Source: Canna indica | Lineage: Eukaryota; Streptophyta; Magnoliopsida; Zingiberales; Cannaceae | Reading direction: 5' to 3' | DNA: 64,000 nucleotides | Assembly (NCBI GenBank): GCA_034359265.1 | Contig: CP136890.1 | Coordinates: forward strand, 94,947,501-95,011,500 | In this document: positions 48,570 through 61,051 of the stretch, piece after piece | How positions within the stretch are numbered: the first letter of the stretch is position 1 | Layout of the letters: every line of letters starts with the position of its first letter | Translations under genes and position numbers: made by a program | The notes under the pieces: model-generated | Database searches by the model: none | What the model was told of the DNA's origin: nothing | What the model saw: the letters and a program-made list of their open reading frames with translations, nothing else

Positions 48570-49227
48570 TTATTGTATAAATAGTAGAGATATATTTAAT
48601 AAAATATATACTTTACAATTATTCCTCATCATCTGAATAATAGTCTTCGAATTCTTCCTCTTCTTCATCTTTTCATCTCCAACTTCCTCAATTTCTTGAT
48701 CGTCATCATCAGCATATTCAACTTCTAATTGAATTGACGTTGTGTCTGCTTCCTCGAGTATTGGAATAATACGATCTACAGTAGGAGGATCATCTTCTTG
48801 ATAGAAACCATGTGTCATATCAGGTATCAGCTCATTTTCTCCTACTATCGGATCAATTTTTCCTCTACCTTTTGTCTTACAGACTACACGCCAATCAGCT
48901 CTATCTTTATTTCGAGCTGGATACTTCGCGTAATATACTTGTTCGGCTTGTGATGCCAATATAAAAGGCTCATTTGTTGCTCATTTGCTCATTTCGATTG
49001 GTATATAGATGCAGAGTGACAGTCTCCCGATCCAAAAATCGTCCATTTGAACAAATGCGGCACGGACATCGGATTTGATCACCCATGCTAACGAAATTTC
49101 GATTCGAATATGCGAAATTTAGGAAGTACGTTACGCCTAATCGAAACTCATTCGTTAAAGCTCCACGATAAAGACGTCGGTACATCCAACTTCGATCAGC
49201 CGACATGATTCTGTCAATCAATGACAA
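48570..49227 (-). pseudogene. Gutted TNP2 transposase remnant
   Basis: The frame 48970-49227 contains ADRSWMYRRLYRGALTNEF and CPCRICSNGRFLDRETVTLH, the transposase-associated N-terminal domain (Transpos_assoc, zinc-binding C-x-C-x2-C). The next frame, 48570-48959, has ASQAEQVYYAKYPARNKDRA and DWRVVCKTKGRG, matching the DUF4216-type tail of TNP2, and ends in an acidic Asp/Glu run. The catalytic Transposase_21 core, normally hundreds of residues between them, is absent, leaving only a few bases. Internal deletion is the simplest explanation. Confidence 0.75.
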
Positions 49228-49280
49228 TTTCTTTGGTTAATGTCTTTAGGTGAGATTGTCCTATTCCATTCGGGATTTAT

Positions 49281-49469
49281 GTTATTTGAACTGCACTTAT
49301 GTTTTTATTTTAACTGTTAACTAATTATTCTAAATTTCGACAGCATCTCCATATAGTTCTCCGAATACGCATATCATCTGGGCGCGTATCGGAGAACAAG
49401 AGAGATATTGTCGAACTTTAGAATAATTAGTTAACAGTTAAAATAAAAACGTAAGTGCAGTACAAATAA
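49281..49469. repeat. Long hairpin in CACTA copy 1
   Basis: The arms at about 49281-49370 and 49380-49469 are near-perfect inverted copies, sharing for example TTTTAACTGTTAACTAATTA. The loop is about ten bases. Copy 2 keeps only the right arm (from 62407). It lies just before the start of the TNP2 remnant. Confidence 0.85.
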
Positions 49470-49679
49470 CTATATTCCCAAATTATCCAATCAGTGACAA
49501 TTCAAGAATTGTACATCGTATAAAAGATCATCTACTTCTTTTACACGAACATACAATCCCCGAACGGATCTAAGGTTTTGCTAAATCATATCCGACTTGT
49601 CGATGCGTACGTGAAACATATGAACTCGTCGGATGGATGATTATTTTCTAAATGTTTTGAGACCGTTCGAGTCCATATT

Positions 49680-49757
49680 GGATGATTCCGGCGCGCGTCC
49701 GAAGTGGACGATTTCGGCGCGCGTCCGAAGTGGACGATTCCGGCGCGCGTCCGAAAT
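49680..49757. repeat. 26-bp minisatellite, 3 units, CACTA copy 1
   Basis: Three units of a 26-mer starting GGACGATTCCGGCGCG and ending GTCCGAAGT. The homologous site in copy 2 has eight units. Confidence 0.92.
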
Positions 49758-50634
49758 TAATCTAAACCCTTATAATTAATCTAACAAATTAAACAATTAA
49801 TCTAAATAATTAATTAACAATTAATTAACAATTATAAAACAATAAAATATTATATATAAATTTATAAATTCCGGCGCCGGAGTCAGGTGGACTCCGGCGC
49901 CGGCGTACAGTGGTCGGACACACTGTCCGACCACTGTACAAGGTCCGGCGGCGGCCATCGGCCGACCGCCGCCGGCCGAAACCCTAGAAATAGGGTTTCA
50001 GTCGGATTAATTCCCGCCGGCTGCCACGTGAAGAGACGGCCGACCGGCGAGGCATACCTGAACAAGTCGGCAGCAGCGGGGGAGGCGAGAGCAGGAGCGG
50101 CGGCGGCAGCAGCGGGAGGAAGAAGGGTCGGGCGCGACTGGTGCCCTATATAAACTTATCAGCAATGGCTCACTCGCCCGTTAGAAAGCCGTTGCTAATA
50201 AGTTATCATCAGCAACGGCTCACTTGTCCGTTAGCACGCCATTGCTAATAATTAAAATATCAGCAACGGCTCGCCTTTTCGTCAGAAAGCCGTTGCGGAT
50301 AATTAAAATAATTCGCAACGACTCGCGTATCCGTTAGAACGCCGTTGCAGATACAAATACCTGCAACGGCTCGAGCGGCCGTAAGAACGCCGTTGCAAAT
50401 AGCAACGGCTTGAGCGGCCGTTGCTGATAGCCGTTGCTGAAGACCTAATTTCTAGTGGTGTAAGCTTATAGGAACGATTTCCAAACTATTCCTATAGGCC
50501 AAACATATAGGAACGGTTCGCAAACCGTTCCAATAGGCGAAGACAAATAGGAACGATTTGAAAACCGTTCCTATAGTTGGTGCTTATGAGAACAATATGT
50601 AAAACCGTTCCTATAGGTCATGTTATTGTAATAG

Positions 50635-50978
50635 AAACAATATATAATCGTAAAGTTTCATAAACGTAAATTACAAAACATAAATTCCATTCATAAACGT
50701 AAATTCCATTCATAAATATATAATTTCATAAATGTAAATTCCAAAACATAAATTTCATTCTAAAATATATTAATTATTGACTCAAAAAAGACAAAGTTCA
50801 CAATTAAGATACTACTATTACATGTGAAATTAATCTATCAAGCCTAGTCTCCCCCTTCCAAATTAGCCAGGTCCTCTTGATGATCATCACCTCCATGAAA
50901 TTCATCTTTCATCATCCAAATCATCATTTTCCTGCCCAAATGATCATCTCCTCCGTGACTTAAGACGATTAGACAATA
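50635..50978. other. AT-rich, possible transposon coding tail
   Basis: Short direct repeats of CATAAACGTAAATTCCATT. On the minus strand 50970-50845 reads as an Asp/His-rich open stretch ending GDDHQEDLANLEGGD, which may be the tail of a transposon ORF. This is not certain. Confidence 0.3.
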
Positions 50979-52300
50979 TGTGATTATGCGATCGAATGCG
51001 AAAGCGATAATAAACAATTAAGCACAAATAAAAAATAATGCAAACACAAGTGATTTATAGTGGTTCGGCTCCAATGCCTACTCCACTACCTAAGCACCCC
51101 GCTTAGGATTTTCAAACTTGGTTTTACTATATTAGTCGAGTTTTCCTTACAATGAGAACTTTTCCCCGGAAAGTCCTCGCTCTCCAACCGAAGGCACTTC
51201 CACACCCGGAAGTATTCTATTTTCCTACCGAGAGCACTTTTCCACCTCAACCTAAGGGACAACTAGAACTAATCCTAGTAAGCTCTAAGTTTACACAAGT
51301 GGCTTTACTCATTCTACACAAAGGATACCACTACACACAACAAGACCTAACACCCAGGTCTTCACAAACACAAATTCAAGAAATAATTAACAATTAAAAA
51401 TACAACGGAAAGAGCTAAAAGTGAAACCAAATCTTCGTGCTCTTTTCTAAGCCTTGAATCCTCCAACTCGTCAAGTCGTGAAGCTTGAACAATTTCCGAG
51501 TTGAGGCAACAACAGGCAGCGCTTGAAGAGGAACTCGACAGAGGAATAGGGCGCGCTGCAATCACTCTTTGGAAGGCTCAAATCTTCCTTTTAGATGCTC
51601 AATAATCACTGTGGAAATCAAGGAAGAGTATTAAAAGAATCATATGAGCGTATATTTATACTCAGCTGAAGAAACGACTATCAACGGATAGAAAACTATT
51701 CGTTAGAGGCCGTCGGTCGAATGGTCGGTCGACCGACTGTTCGACCGCTCATTTCTCCCCGTGGTCGGTCGACCGCCAGACGCGGATCGCACGATCCGCG
51801 ATCTCGCGTCGCGACATTCAGCAGGTCGGTCGACCGATGGGTCGACCGCTGCTCTCTGTCGATCGACCAACTGATCGACCGAAGTAGCCAGTGGTTGACC
51901 GACAAGGCTACTACCTGTGGCCTTACCCTATTCGGTCGACCGCCCGATCGACCGAACATAGGCTGAGTTTATTTTCTCAGCTAATTTTCTTCCACGCTTC
52001 GTTTCCGGGTTCCAGCTTTCAACGAGCATCTTCATGGAGAGCTTTTGACTTGATCTTTGGACTCATCCAAGCGACTTTGGTGCACTCGTCGTTCTTCGAG
52101 AAGTCTTCGTAACGAATCCGAGCGCGACGATCAATGTCCTTTCGATTTTGCGAATTTTCTAATTTATCCGATCGAGGACATCGAACGCTAGTCGATATGA
52201 AACCTGAAAGATATTCTCAATGAAATCATTAGTTCCATGTTTGTTATCATCAAAACCATCAAGATCGAGATTAAGGATAAGGTTGAAAACCTAAAGCCAA
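50979..52300 (-). mobile_element. Probable Copia-type solo LTR
   Basis: On the minus strand it begins TTGGCTTTAGG and soon reads TTTTGATGATAACAAACATGG, a start common in plant Copia LTRs. It ends CGCATAATCACA and contains the TTTATAGTGGTTCGG block (plus 51054-51068). A possible 5-bp duplication CAATA lies at 50974-50978 and 52301-52305, but accepting it makes the minus-strand end TT rather than TG. No internal coding region or second LTR is present. Inside, 51700-51960 is rich in GGTCGGTCGACCG palindromes. Confidence 0.6.
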
Positions 52301-53736
52301 CAATAACTCCTTAGCAATTTTTAACGATCGAGAATAGATGTGAACAATAGCTTTTCTTGTGAATCAGAATAATACTAAAGACTTAACAATAAAAGAAAAA
52401 TTACTGTCTGGAATCAGGAGTTTTTCGTGCAATGTAACCTAATTTCCTACTTTTGCCTGAAACTGTGAATGATAGTTGTGGGTGTCGGATTCTGGACTTT
52501 GATCTTCTTGCTTCTGCTTGGAATGGTGTGAATAAGAAGAATATTGCTAGAGAGGGAACACGCTTGTAATCAGAATCTGAAAAGCTTACTGAAACATTAT
52601 ATTCAGCCTCCTTTATAGGTGAAATGAGCTGACTATTCTACCTCGTGTGATCCTACAATGTTGGAAACATGCAAAGAAATCACAGTGTTTCGTGATTTCT
52701 CCGTGAAGAAGACGCAGTGTATTGGTTAAGGCAATGGGCCACACAAGTTTGATCGAAGAATTAATCGCTTTGAACGTAATTTGATGCCAGAAGTTCAAAT
52801 TCGAGCATATTGTGCACCAGATTGCGTCTGAGCGTGCCACACGCAATTATAGGAGCGCCAACGCTGCATTTGCGTATTGCGCTCGGGCACTAACAATTGC
52901 TGGTGTTCCACGAGCAAATCACATGTCGCAATTCGACCATTGTATGAAGGTGGGCTCGTTCCACTTGCCTGGTCTGAATGGGCTGGGCCAAGCCCATTGA
53001 ATGAGCATAGTGCCCCATTTTGTTTTGATTTAGCCTTATGAATGGCTCATTGGGTTGGGTTCAAAATTAAGTCAATCCTCACCGAATTTCTAAGATATTA
53101 CTTGTTAATCTAAAGTTGAAGAGTTAAACTATTGATCATTTTTTGTTTAAGGGACGTTTGATCGTCTATAAATAGAATTATTATAACTCTAATTATAGTA
53201 AACGTATTAATACTTTTTTTTGTTGGCTACAATTAGATTAATTGTAATATTTTATTTTATAATTTCTTGTAATATTAAGGGTTGTGAACTTGATTGCAGC
53301 CCAAAAAATTAGTAGAGATTGTTGTTTCCCTTATCTTGCAAATGCAAGTGTTGTATACCAAATGCTTGGAAGGTAAATTGCAATATATTTCAAGCAACTA
53401 AATGATAAATTGCATTAGTAATTTACAATATGTATTAATGCATACAAATGCTATTTGCAAATATTTCAGACAACCAAACCCTTTTAGTGAACGCAACAAA
53501 ATATGTGAACGGATCCAAAATAGTCAAAATTTATGAACATAACCCGATTTAAATACAAGGCAAAATCGACAAATTAATTTCCTACATTCTATCTAGCTAT
53601 AGTCATATTTATCGTGAAATATGTTAGTGATAATTAACCAAGTAATTGGAACTATCCTAACTAGTTTTCGCAAATCTATTTAATTCTTTCATTTGCTCAA
53701 ATTATAGTTGGTTTTGAATGCATTCTCTCGTTGGGA
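52301..53736. other. Intergenic, LTR-like traces
   Basis: 52.3-53.1 kb is moderately GC-rich with phrases such as GCCTCCTTTATAGGTG that recall LTR promoters. The rest is AT-rich. No bounded feature was found. Confidence 0.35.
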
Positions 53737-55490
53737 ATGGAAGGAACAACTCTTAAAGTTGGCGAAAATAATGGCGATGAAGAAGGCGACATTGCTCGTC
53801 GAAATCTGAGATTGGAAAGAGCCTCGCGTGCCCTTCAGAAGCCTAAGAAGCCCCTCGATCCTCTTGGGAAGGCTTCGTCTGGGTCTTTTCTCTGGAAGAA
53901 GAAAGCAGATCTGGGGGATAACCTGATTATTTTTGAAGTGGCTGTGAAATGTCCGCATCAAAACTCATTGATCGGAGGTAAGAACCTGATCTCTAGCAAC
54001 TTAAATTCTGCTGTAAGTAATGAAAAGCATGCTCTAGCTTGGATTTTGTTGCTATGGAGAATCCCCTTTTGTGGTTAACCAAGATCCCCAAAACTTTGTA
54101 AACTCGAACAATAAGAAGCAGCCAAACTTATGGGCTGCGCTTTTTAGAGAGGCTCACACGTTTGATGAAATTACTAAAAGGAATAGTATGGAAGATGAAC
54201 TGAAAAGGATTCAAACAGCTTCAGAAAACTCTGTATGCATTGATGAAGATTTAATGACAGCAGCTAGATCATAATGGTGCAATAGTCTATATGGAATGTT
54301 TTATGGAAGCACACCTCCTCTCCACATAGTTCAACAGACGATGCCAAAGATTTGGAAGTTGAAATGTAATGTGCAAGCAGTCGATCTGGCCGCAAGCTAT
54401 TTTTGTTTCAAATTTTTATGTGATGAAGATAAGAATAGGGTCCTAACTGAAGGCCCCTGGTTCTTCAGATGTCAAGCACTGCTCCTTACGCCATGGAAAC
54501 CAAATTTCCAACCTCTGATAGAACAGATTGAAGTCATTCTGGTGTGGGTGCAGCTCCTAGGCCTCCCTCTGAAATATTTGCAAAGAGTGATTTTAATAAA
54601 AATAGCAGAAATTATTTGACAACCTATCAAAATTGATGGTGTCACATTGAAAGGCCAAAGGGCCAAGTTTGCAAGGTTCTCCATTACGTGGAACCTGAAG
54701 AACAAAGTTACTTCAGGTATTTGGATTAATGGTGGTGGAGAAAATTTTTGGCAGGCCATTGCCTTTGAAAGCATCCCAAAATTCTATTTCTAGTGTGGTA
54801 GGATAGGGCATTTAGCTAATTTCTGTACTCCCAAACAACCTGAAAACACTATTGGTTCTAATGAAACATCTCATAGCAACCAAGCCAGTAAAGTACCTGT
54901 TGAAGTAAATATGAATGCTGATACAAAAGATGAGATTTTTGGTCCCTGGCAAATTATAAACAAGAAGAAAAAATCTCAGGTCAGGAGGTATGAAAACCAA
55001 GACAATAGTGCCAAAAATAAATTTGAAGTTCTAAAGGAGCTAAAAGAGCAGAATTCAAACATGGAAGAGGATAATCTTGCTCCAGGTTTTAAAGCTACTA
55101 GTATGTCATCAATCTCAAAGTCAGCTCTAACTACTCATGATCTAGTCAAGAAAAAAGCAACAACAAATGAAAAAAGGATTTTTTGTGAGATCCCAAACAA
55201 TAACATTGTGTTTCAATCTGAAAATAATGCACCTACGGCTATTCAAATAGACTTTGAGAAGGTTGGAATCTTTCCATGCAAAATTGACATATACCTTTGC
55301 CATTGCTGTTGGCAAAGTCAAAGAGAATGTGACAACCTCAGTAGATGTTACTGATGAAGACAAGGTAGCTGCTGCCTCCAACATTAAAGGGAAAATAAGA
55401 AAATCTATCTCTCAGAATGTTCACCAAGAGTATTTTCCCTTCAATCTGAAGCAAAGTAGAGCAAAAAAAAAATCTCTATAGATGAAGATG
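53737..55490 (+). pseudogene. LINE ORF1 (gag-like, DUF4283 and zinc knuckle), degenerate
   Basis: An ATG at 53737 begins an acidic, then basic N-terminus. After a frame change come a DUF4283-like domain (FKFLCDEDKNRVLTEGPWFF at about 54410-54470) and a CCHC zinc knuckle CGRIGHLANFC (about 54797-54830), then a Lys/Asn-rich tail. Several stops and frame changes, for example TAG just before the knuckle and TGA after IKIAEII, break it. The product of intact relatives is an RNA-binding protein of the LINE particle. Confidence 0.8.
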
Positions 55491-55553
55491 TAATTGTATA
55501 TGATGGTGACCCCTCTGGTGATATTCATGGAGGGAATTTCCAAATGCTTTAAG

Positions 55554-58500
55554 AATGAATTTTCTTTCATGGAACATAAGACGAGGTCGTAAAGCTTCAG
55601 GCTAGGATTTCCTGGAGGTTATCCTGAGAACAAAAAAGCCTGATTTGGTGCTCTTGGTTGAAACCCACCCGGTAGAAGAACAATCTGAACTATGTATCAG
55701 AAAATTTGGCTCAAATTGGAATGGTTACTTTATGCCTGGGGATGGGAGATCTGGTGGCATCATTATTGCTTGGAGGACTAATATAATGGAAGCTAAATTA
55801 TTGTATAAGTGTAGTCAATCCATACATGTCTCTATTTGTGTTAAAGGGGGGACTCATTGGCTGCTAACTGGAGTATATGCTAGTACTAAAGCAAGTGAAA
55901 GAAAAATTCAATAGCAATTTTTAAGAAGGTTGAACATTGATGGAGTGCCCTGGATACTTATGGGATATTTTAATTGTGTGGAAATGCAAGAGGACAAGAA
56001 AGGAGGAAAAAGCTTCACTTCAGGGAAAGCTCTAGAGTCATTCAAAGAACTCAAGTTTGATGTTGGATTAGTTGACCTCAACTTCACATGATTCAAGTAT
56101 ACCTGGTGCAACAATAGGCATGGTGACAAAAGAGTAATGGCAAGGTTAGACAGAATGTATGCGAATGATGAATGACTTTCACAATATGAAAATGCTCTAG
56201 TTTATCACTTGCAAATATTAGCCTCAGATCATAGGCCTATTATTCTTGATACTAGATGCAGCAATAACATAGCTAGAAGAAGGAGGAATTTTATCTTTGA
56301 ATTATATTGATTGGAAAATGAAAGCATTCACTAATATATGAAAGATAATTAGAACAGCCATCACTCCAATGAAAATGTACCAGATGCTTTTATGAAGAAC
56401 CTAAATGAATTAAGCAAGGCACTCAGACCTTGGAGCAGAGATATTTTTGATAATCTGAAAAGAAGACTCAAAGATACAAAAAAAGATATTGAAGTCTTCG
56501 AAGTCATTGATGAACAGGGGGTAGCCACTGAACATGAATTAAACATGATCAGAAGTCTTACCAATAAAGCCATGGCTCTCTGTAGATAGTTACATATTAA
56601 ATGGTGGACAAAAGCAAGGACCAAATGGATAGAAATGAAAGATAAAAATATCAAGTATTTTCACAACTTGGCCAAATTCAAGAAAAGAAGGAATACTATT
56701 AGGGAAGTTGTTGTAGATAATAAAAAGATTGATGATGCTAACCTGATAGCTGGTGAGTTTATGTTATGGTACAAAGACTTTTGGAGTCTTGAGTATGACA
56801 ATATCCCTGATATCAATTGGGATGAAATCAGGAAGCTAAATTGGAAGCAAATTCCCACAAGTAAACATGAATCTCTGATTAAGAACTTCACTGAGGTGGA
56901 GATTGTTAATGCTACGAAGAGTTTGGGTAAAGGAAAAGCTCCAAGTCCCAACGATTACAACTTGGAGTTTCACTTGAATTTTTGGGAGACTATCAGTGGT
57001 TCTTATATGAAGGAAGTAAATATTTTTCATCAAAAAAACTTGTTACTTGAATCATGGGGAAAGACCAATCTTATTTTCATCTCAAAGAAGAATAACCCAG
57101 CTGCAATAAAAGACTACAGGCCCATTGCTTTATGCAATGTGGCCTACAAAATTATGTCCAGAGCCATTGTTAACAGGATCAAACCATGGATTAAGTATAT
57201 TATCTCCAATAAGCAGATAAAAGAGAAACATGCATGATACTATCATTCTTTTATTAGAAATAGTCAACATTGTCAGCAAATCCGAAAGAAAGTTCTCATA
57301 CTTCATTATCAAGTTGGACTTAGAGAAAGCTTTTGATATGGTTAGCTGGGAAGGCCTGATTGGTATATGTAAATGCATGAATATGCCCACTAAACTCGTC
57401 TCCTGGTTTATTGCTTGCCTTAAGTCTGCAAATTACAAATGATCCATTAATGAAATTTACTCTGAGTCTTTCAAAAGTTCTATGGGGTAAGGCAAAGTGA
57501 TCCCATCTCACCTTACCTATTCATTATATCAGAATCACTTCTATCCCTTGTTATCGAGAAAGAGGTGGATTTGGGACATATTAAAGCATTCAAGTACAGA
57601 GGGCTAACTGTAAGCCACATTTTATTTGCGGATGATACCATTTTGGTGGTTAAATACTGCAAGAAGTCCGGTGAGTTTATAAAGACTGTTTTAAGGCGGT
57701 ATGGGTTAATCACTAATCAAAAAATAAATTTTGGCAAATCAGAATACTACTTGCCAAGTGATTTTTCAAAAGCCAAAAGAGATGATTTCTGTAAACAGTT
57801 GGGTATAACGGAAGGTTCGCTGCCACTTAGAGGCAGATAGTGAGCAAAGTGGAAAATAGACTTGATTGCTGGGCTAGTAAAAATATTTCACAAGCTGGCA
57901 AAGCAGTTCTACTTAATTCGATTATCAATTCTATTCTCATTCATTCTTTAGCTACTACTTGGATCAGTGATAAAATAGTAAAAGAGCATGAAAAAAAGGC
58001 TAGGAATTACTTCTGGAAATCTGGTAAGAACAACCATGGTTTTCATTTGATCAACTGGAAAAATGTTTTCCTCAGCAAAGGCCATGGAGGTCTAGGAGTT
58101 AGGGATCTAAATTTGGTGAAAATTGTCATTCAGGCAAAGAGAGTACTGCCTTTTTTGAATAACAAAGACTCTAAGTGGATCTCCATTCTCAAGCAAAGAT
58201 ACAAAAATATCCGTCCTTGGCATATGAATTATGGTCGTCAATGTAGTTGGGTAGTTAAAAGAATTTTCTCTGCAATGACAAAGCTTAGAGAAGGATTGAA
58301 GGTGAGAATTGGAAATAGATGTAGAACAAATGTGTGAAGTGATCCTTGGATTGCTTGTATTCCTATTGATAAATGGTCAACCTATATTAATATGGATAAG
58401 GTTGTGAGTGTTTGTTCAGTGAGTGACCTTATACATGATGGTGTATGGGACTTAAACTTGTTAATGTCTGTTTTTGACATTGAAATGGTCAAAATTATCT

Positions 58501-59930
58501 CCAAGATTTATCTGCCTAAGGAAAATATTGCTGATAAATGAGTTTGGGCCTTAAACAGAAAAGATAAACTGAATTGCAAAATTGCATACAACTTTCTAAA
58601 AAATGAAGACATGGGGGATAATGTCAATGACTTTGATTGGAGGCTCTTATGGAATCTTAAAGTTCTGCCGAAAGTTAAGTTTCTTCTTGTGGAAAATGAT
58701 ATATTGAAGGCTTCCTACAACCAAATGGTTATCTAGAGTCAGCAAAATAGTTGAACACAATTGCTTCACTTGTGGTGAGGGTCAGGACAATATCAAACAT
58801 ATTTTCTTTGAATGTAAACTTGCAATTGATCTATGGTCATCCTTAGAAGTCATTATTAAATTTAAATTTACATTTTAAGACTTGTGGCTTCAAGGAAAAT
58901 GGATTGATGAAGGTGGTAGCCTGGATAAGGATAAGACGCAATACCTCACTAGTTGTATTGCAGTTGGGCTTTGATTCTTATGGAAAAATAGGAACGCAGA
59001 TGTTTTAATGGTAAAGGTTCAGGATGTGTCTCCTTAGTCTACAAAATACTGGCTGAGATCAAAAGTGTATGTAAGCTGGAGAAGTTCTTCAAAGCAAATG
59101 AGGGAAGTAACAAAGGTTCATTGAATGCCAGTAGGTTTAATGCTAACTTGTATGAAAATCTTGCTGATCCTTCGAAAGATTCCATTTCAAGTACCAATGT
59201 GTTCTGTGATGTATCCTGGTTTAATGGTAAGGTTGGATTGGATTTTTGTTTTCAGAACAGCTCCAAGGTTTTTGTTGTTATAGGTCTCCAGTGTTCATTC
59301 ACTCCGGGTTGTCTATCGGCTGAACTCATGGCCATATGGGTTAGTCTTATCAATGTTGAACTCCTAAACATAAAACATCTCAAAATTTTCTCAGATTGTA
59401 AAGTTGCTTTTGACATCTTGAACGGCATGCTGAAGCCTCCTTGGGGAGCAAAATGTCTTGTTAAAGATATTCTGAACTTGGCTGCTGAACTTGATGTTGT
59501 AAGCTGAATTCATACAAACATAATCAATACAATGCATGCTCATTATTTGGTCAGAATATGTCTCTCTGATGAGATGTTCTTACTGGTGCCTTCAGATATT
59601 TGATCTATTTTTAATAGTGTTTCAGGTCATGACAACTATAAGAGGCTTCTATTAAACAAGGCAGCTTTTGGTTTTAAATATTTTTTACCTCCTTTTATTA
59701 AGCTTGCTTCTTTGGCTGGGTTGCAATGTTACTCCAGTCATGTCAATACCAGTTTCTCTTCTACTGCCTCTATGCTAAGAGGTTTGGACATTATACATGA
59801 TATTTCTTGGAATAAAATTTTTCACAGCCTGATGAAACATGGGAGTGTGCAGGTCACTGACGAGGAATGCAAGATTTTTAATCCTCTGCATCTTTTACCC
59901 GGTTCTTGGACATAACCTAATCTTACCGCT
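55554..59930 (+). pseudogene. LINE ORF2 (endonuclease, RT, RNase H), degenerate
   Basis: Domains in order: APE endonuclease starting MNFLSWNIRRGRKASG (55554) to ASDHRPIIL (about 56250); RT with GKGKAPSPNDYN, KNNPAAIKDYRPIALCNVAY, IKLDLEKAFDMVSWEG and the catalytic FADD (LFADDTILVV, about 57628); zf-RVT with CFTCGEGQDNIKHIFFEC (about 58770); and an RNase H-like region from FCDVSWFNGKVGLDF (about 59203). At least a dozen stops or frame changes disable it. An A-run at 59939-59948 closes the element, which is about 6.2 kb and nearly full length. RNase H at the C-terminus is typical of plant L1-type LINEs. Confidence 0.9.
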
Positions 59931-59949
59931 TGTTTCTTAAAAAAAAAAT

Positions 59950-60373
59950 AACCAATTAATTAGAAGGATATGGTTTACATGATGCAATTTGGATTGTCTA
60001 CATTAATTTTAATTATGTTTATATGTAATTAATTAAGTAGTGAGTTGCCAATATTAAGAAAGCCTTAAACCTAAAATTACAATATTAGTTAAGCAACTAA
60101 CGATTCTTCAAATACTAATTAAGTCCAAATTGATTAACTTAATTATCCATCTGATTGAGTTCTAAAATTATAATTTATAATAATAAATACTATATATTGA
60201 ACTGGACAATCTGAACTAGAATTATCGGACCTGATCGGATTAGACCCAGTAACATTCCACGACCCAACTCTAGTCAGACTAGATGTTTCTGCTTGAGACT
60301 TCACTCAATCATATTCCTAAACCTGACTCGAGTCAGACGAGACAACTTCGCCTGGGGGCTCCATTTATGCGTA
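59950..60373. other. AT-rich intergenic between LINE and CACTA copy 2
   Basis: No gene was recognised. Confidence 0.5.
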
Positions 60374-61051
60374 CACTACTAGAAAAATGGTCATCAGCAA
60401 TGGCTGATGCCGTTGCTGAGCCGTTGCTGAAGAGAATCAGCAACGGCTGAGCCGTTGCAATAGCGCCGTGACAGAAAGTCGCGTTGTTGATGACTTAGCA
60501 ACGGATCAGCAACGGCCGCTCGGACCGTCGCTCAAAACATTATCAGCAACGGTTTTGTCACAGACCCGGAGCCGTTGCTGATACCATTAATAGCAACGGC
60601 CGCTGAGTCCGTAGCAACACCGTTAGTAAAACTCCGTCGCTAAGCCATTGCTGTAGGTAATCAGCAACGGCTTTCGATACACTTTTAGCAACGGCTTTCC
60701 CACGGACGCCTGCGGGAAAGCCGTTGCTGATGACCTATACCTGCAACCAGAAAATTTGAAAATTTCAAATTTCCATTGATACATTGATACATTTATCTGA
60801 TACATAACTCACACACTCATACCCTCATACACACATTCATTCACACATCACAAACATCGCATACACATTCATTCACACATCACAAACACACCAAGATATA
60901 CATCAAAACAATTATATTTATATTCATAATTATCCACGATAGTATAAACACAATTCAAATGCAAAATTGAAGTATCAACATCTCAGTAACATAGTCAATA
61001 TAAATTAAACAAGTTCAATATCTCAGTAACAAAGTCAATATAAACAAAATC

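Larger units (their letters stand above)
46987..50460 (-). mobile_element. CACTA (En/Spm) element, copy 1
   Basis: 3474 bp bounded by CACTACTAGAAAAATGGGC and (complement of the right end) CACCACTAGAAATTAGG. The 3-bp duplication TAA lies at 46984-46986 and 50461-50463. Both ends carry many copies of CAGCAACGGC and its complement, the subterminal repeats that bind TNPA-like proteins. The remains of two genes read on the minus strand: a Transposase_24 ORF and a gutted TNP2. The element is defective. Its left end contains a second, inverted terminus (47485-47648). Confidence 0.92.
46732..50634. mobile_element. Small inverted-repeat element split by CACTA copy 1
   Basis: Only 46732-46986 and 50461-50634 belong to it (about 430 bp). 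Both parts consist of alternating TATAGGAACGATTT and AACCGTTCCTATAG motifs. The left edge CAGTACAATATTTTTGACC and the complement of the right edge CTATTACAATAACATGACC are similar. The subterminal-repeat design is CACTA-like; the edges are approximate and no target duplication was confirmed. Confidence 0.55.
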
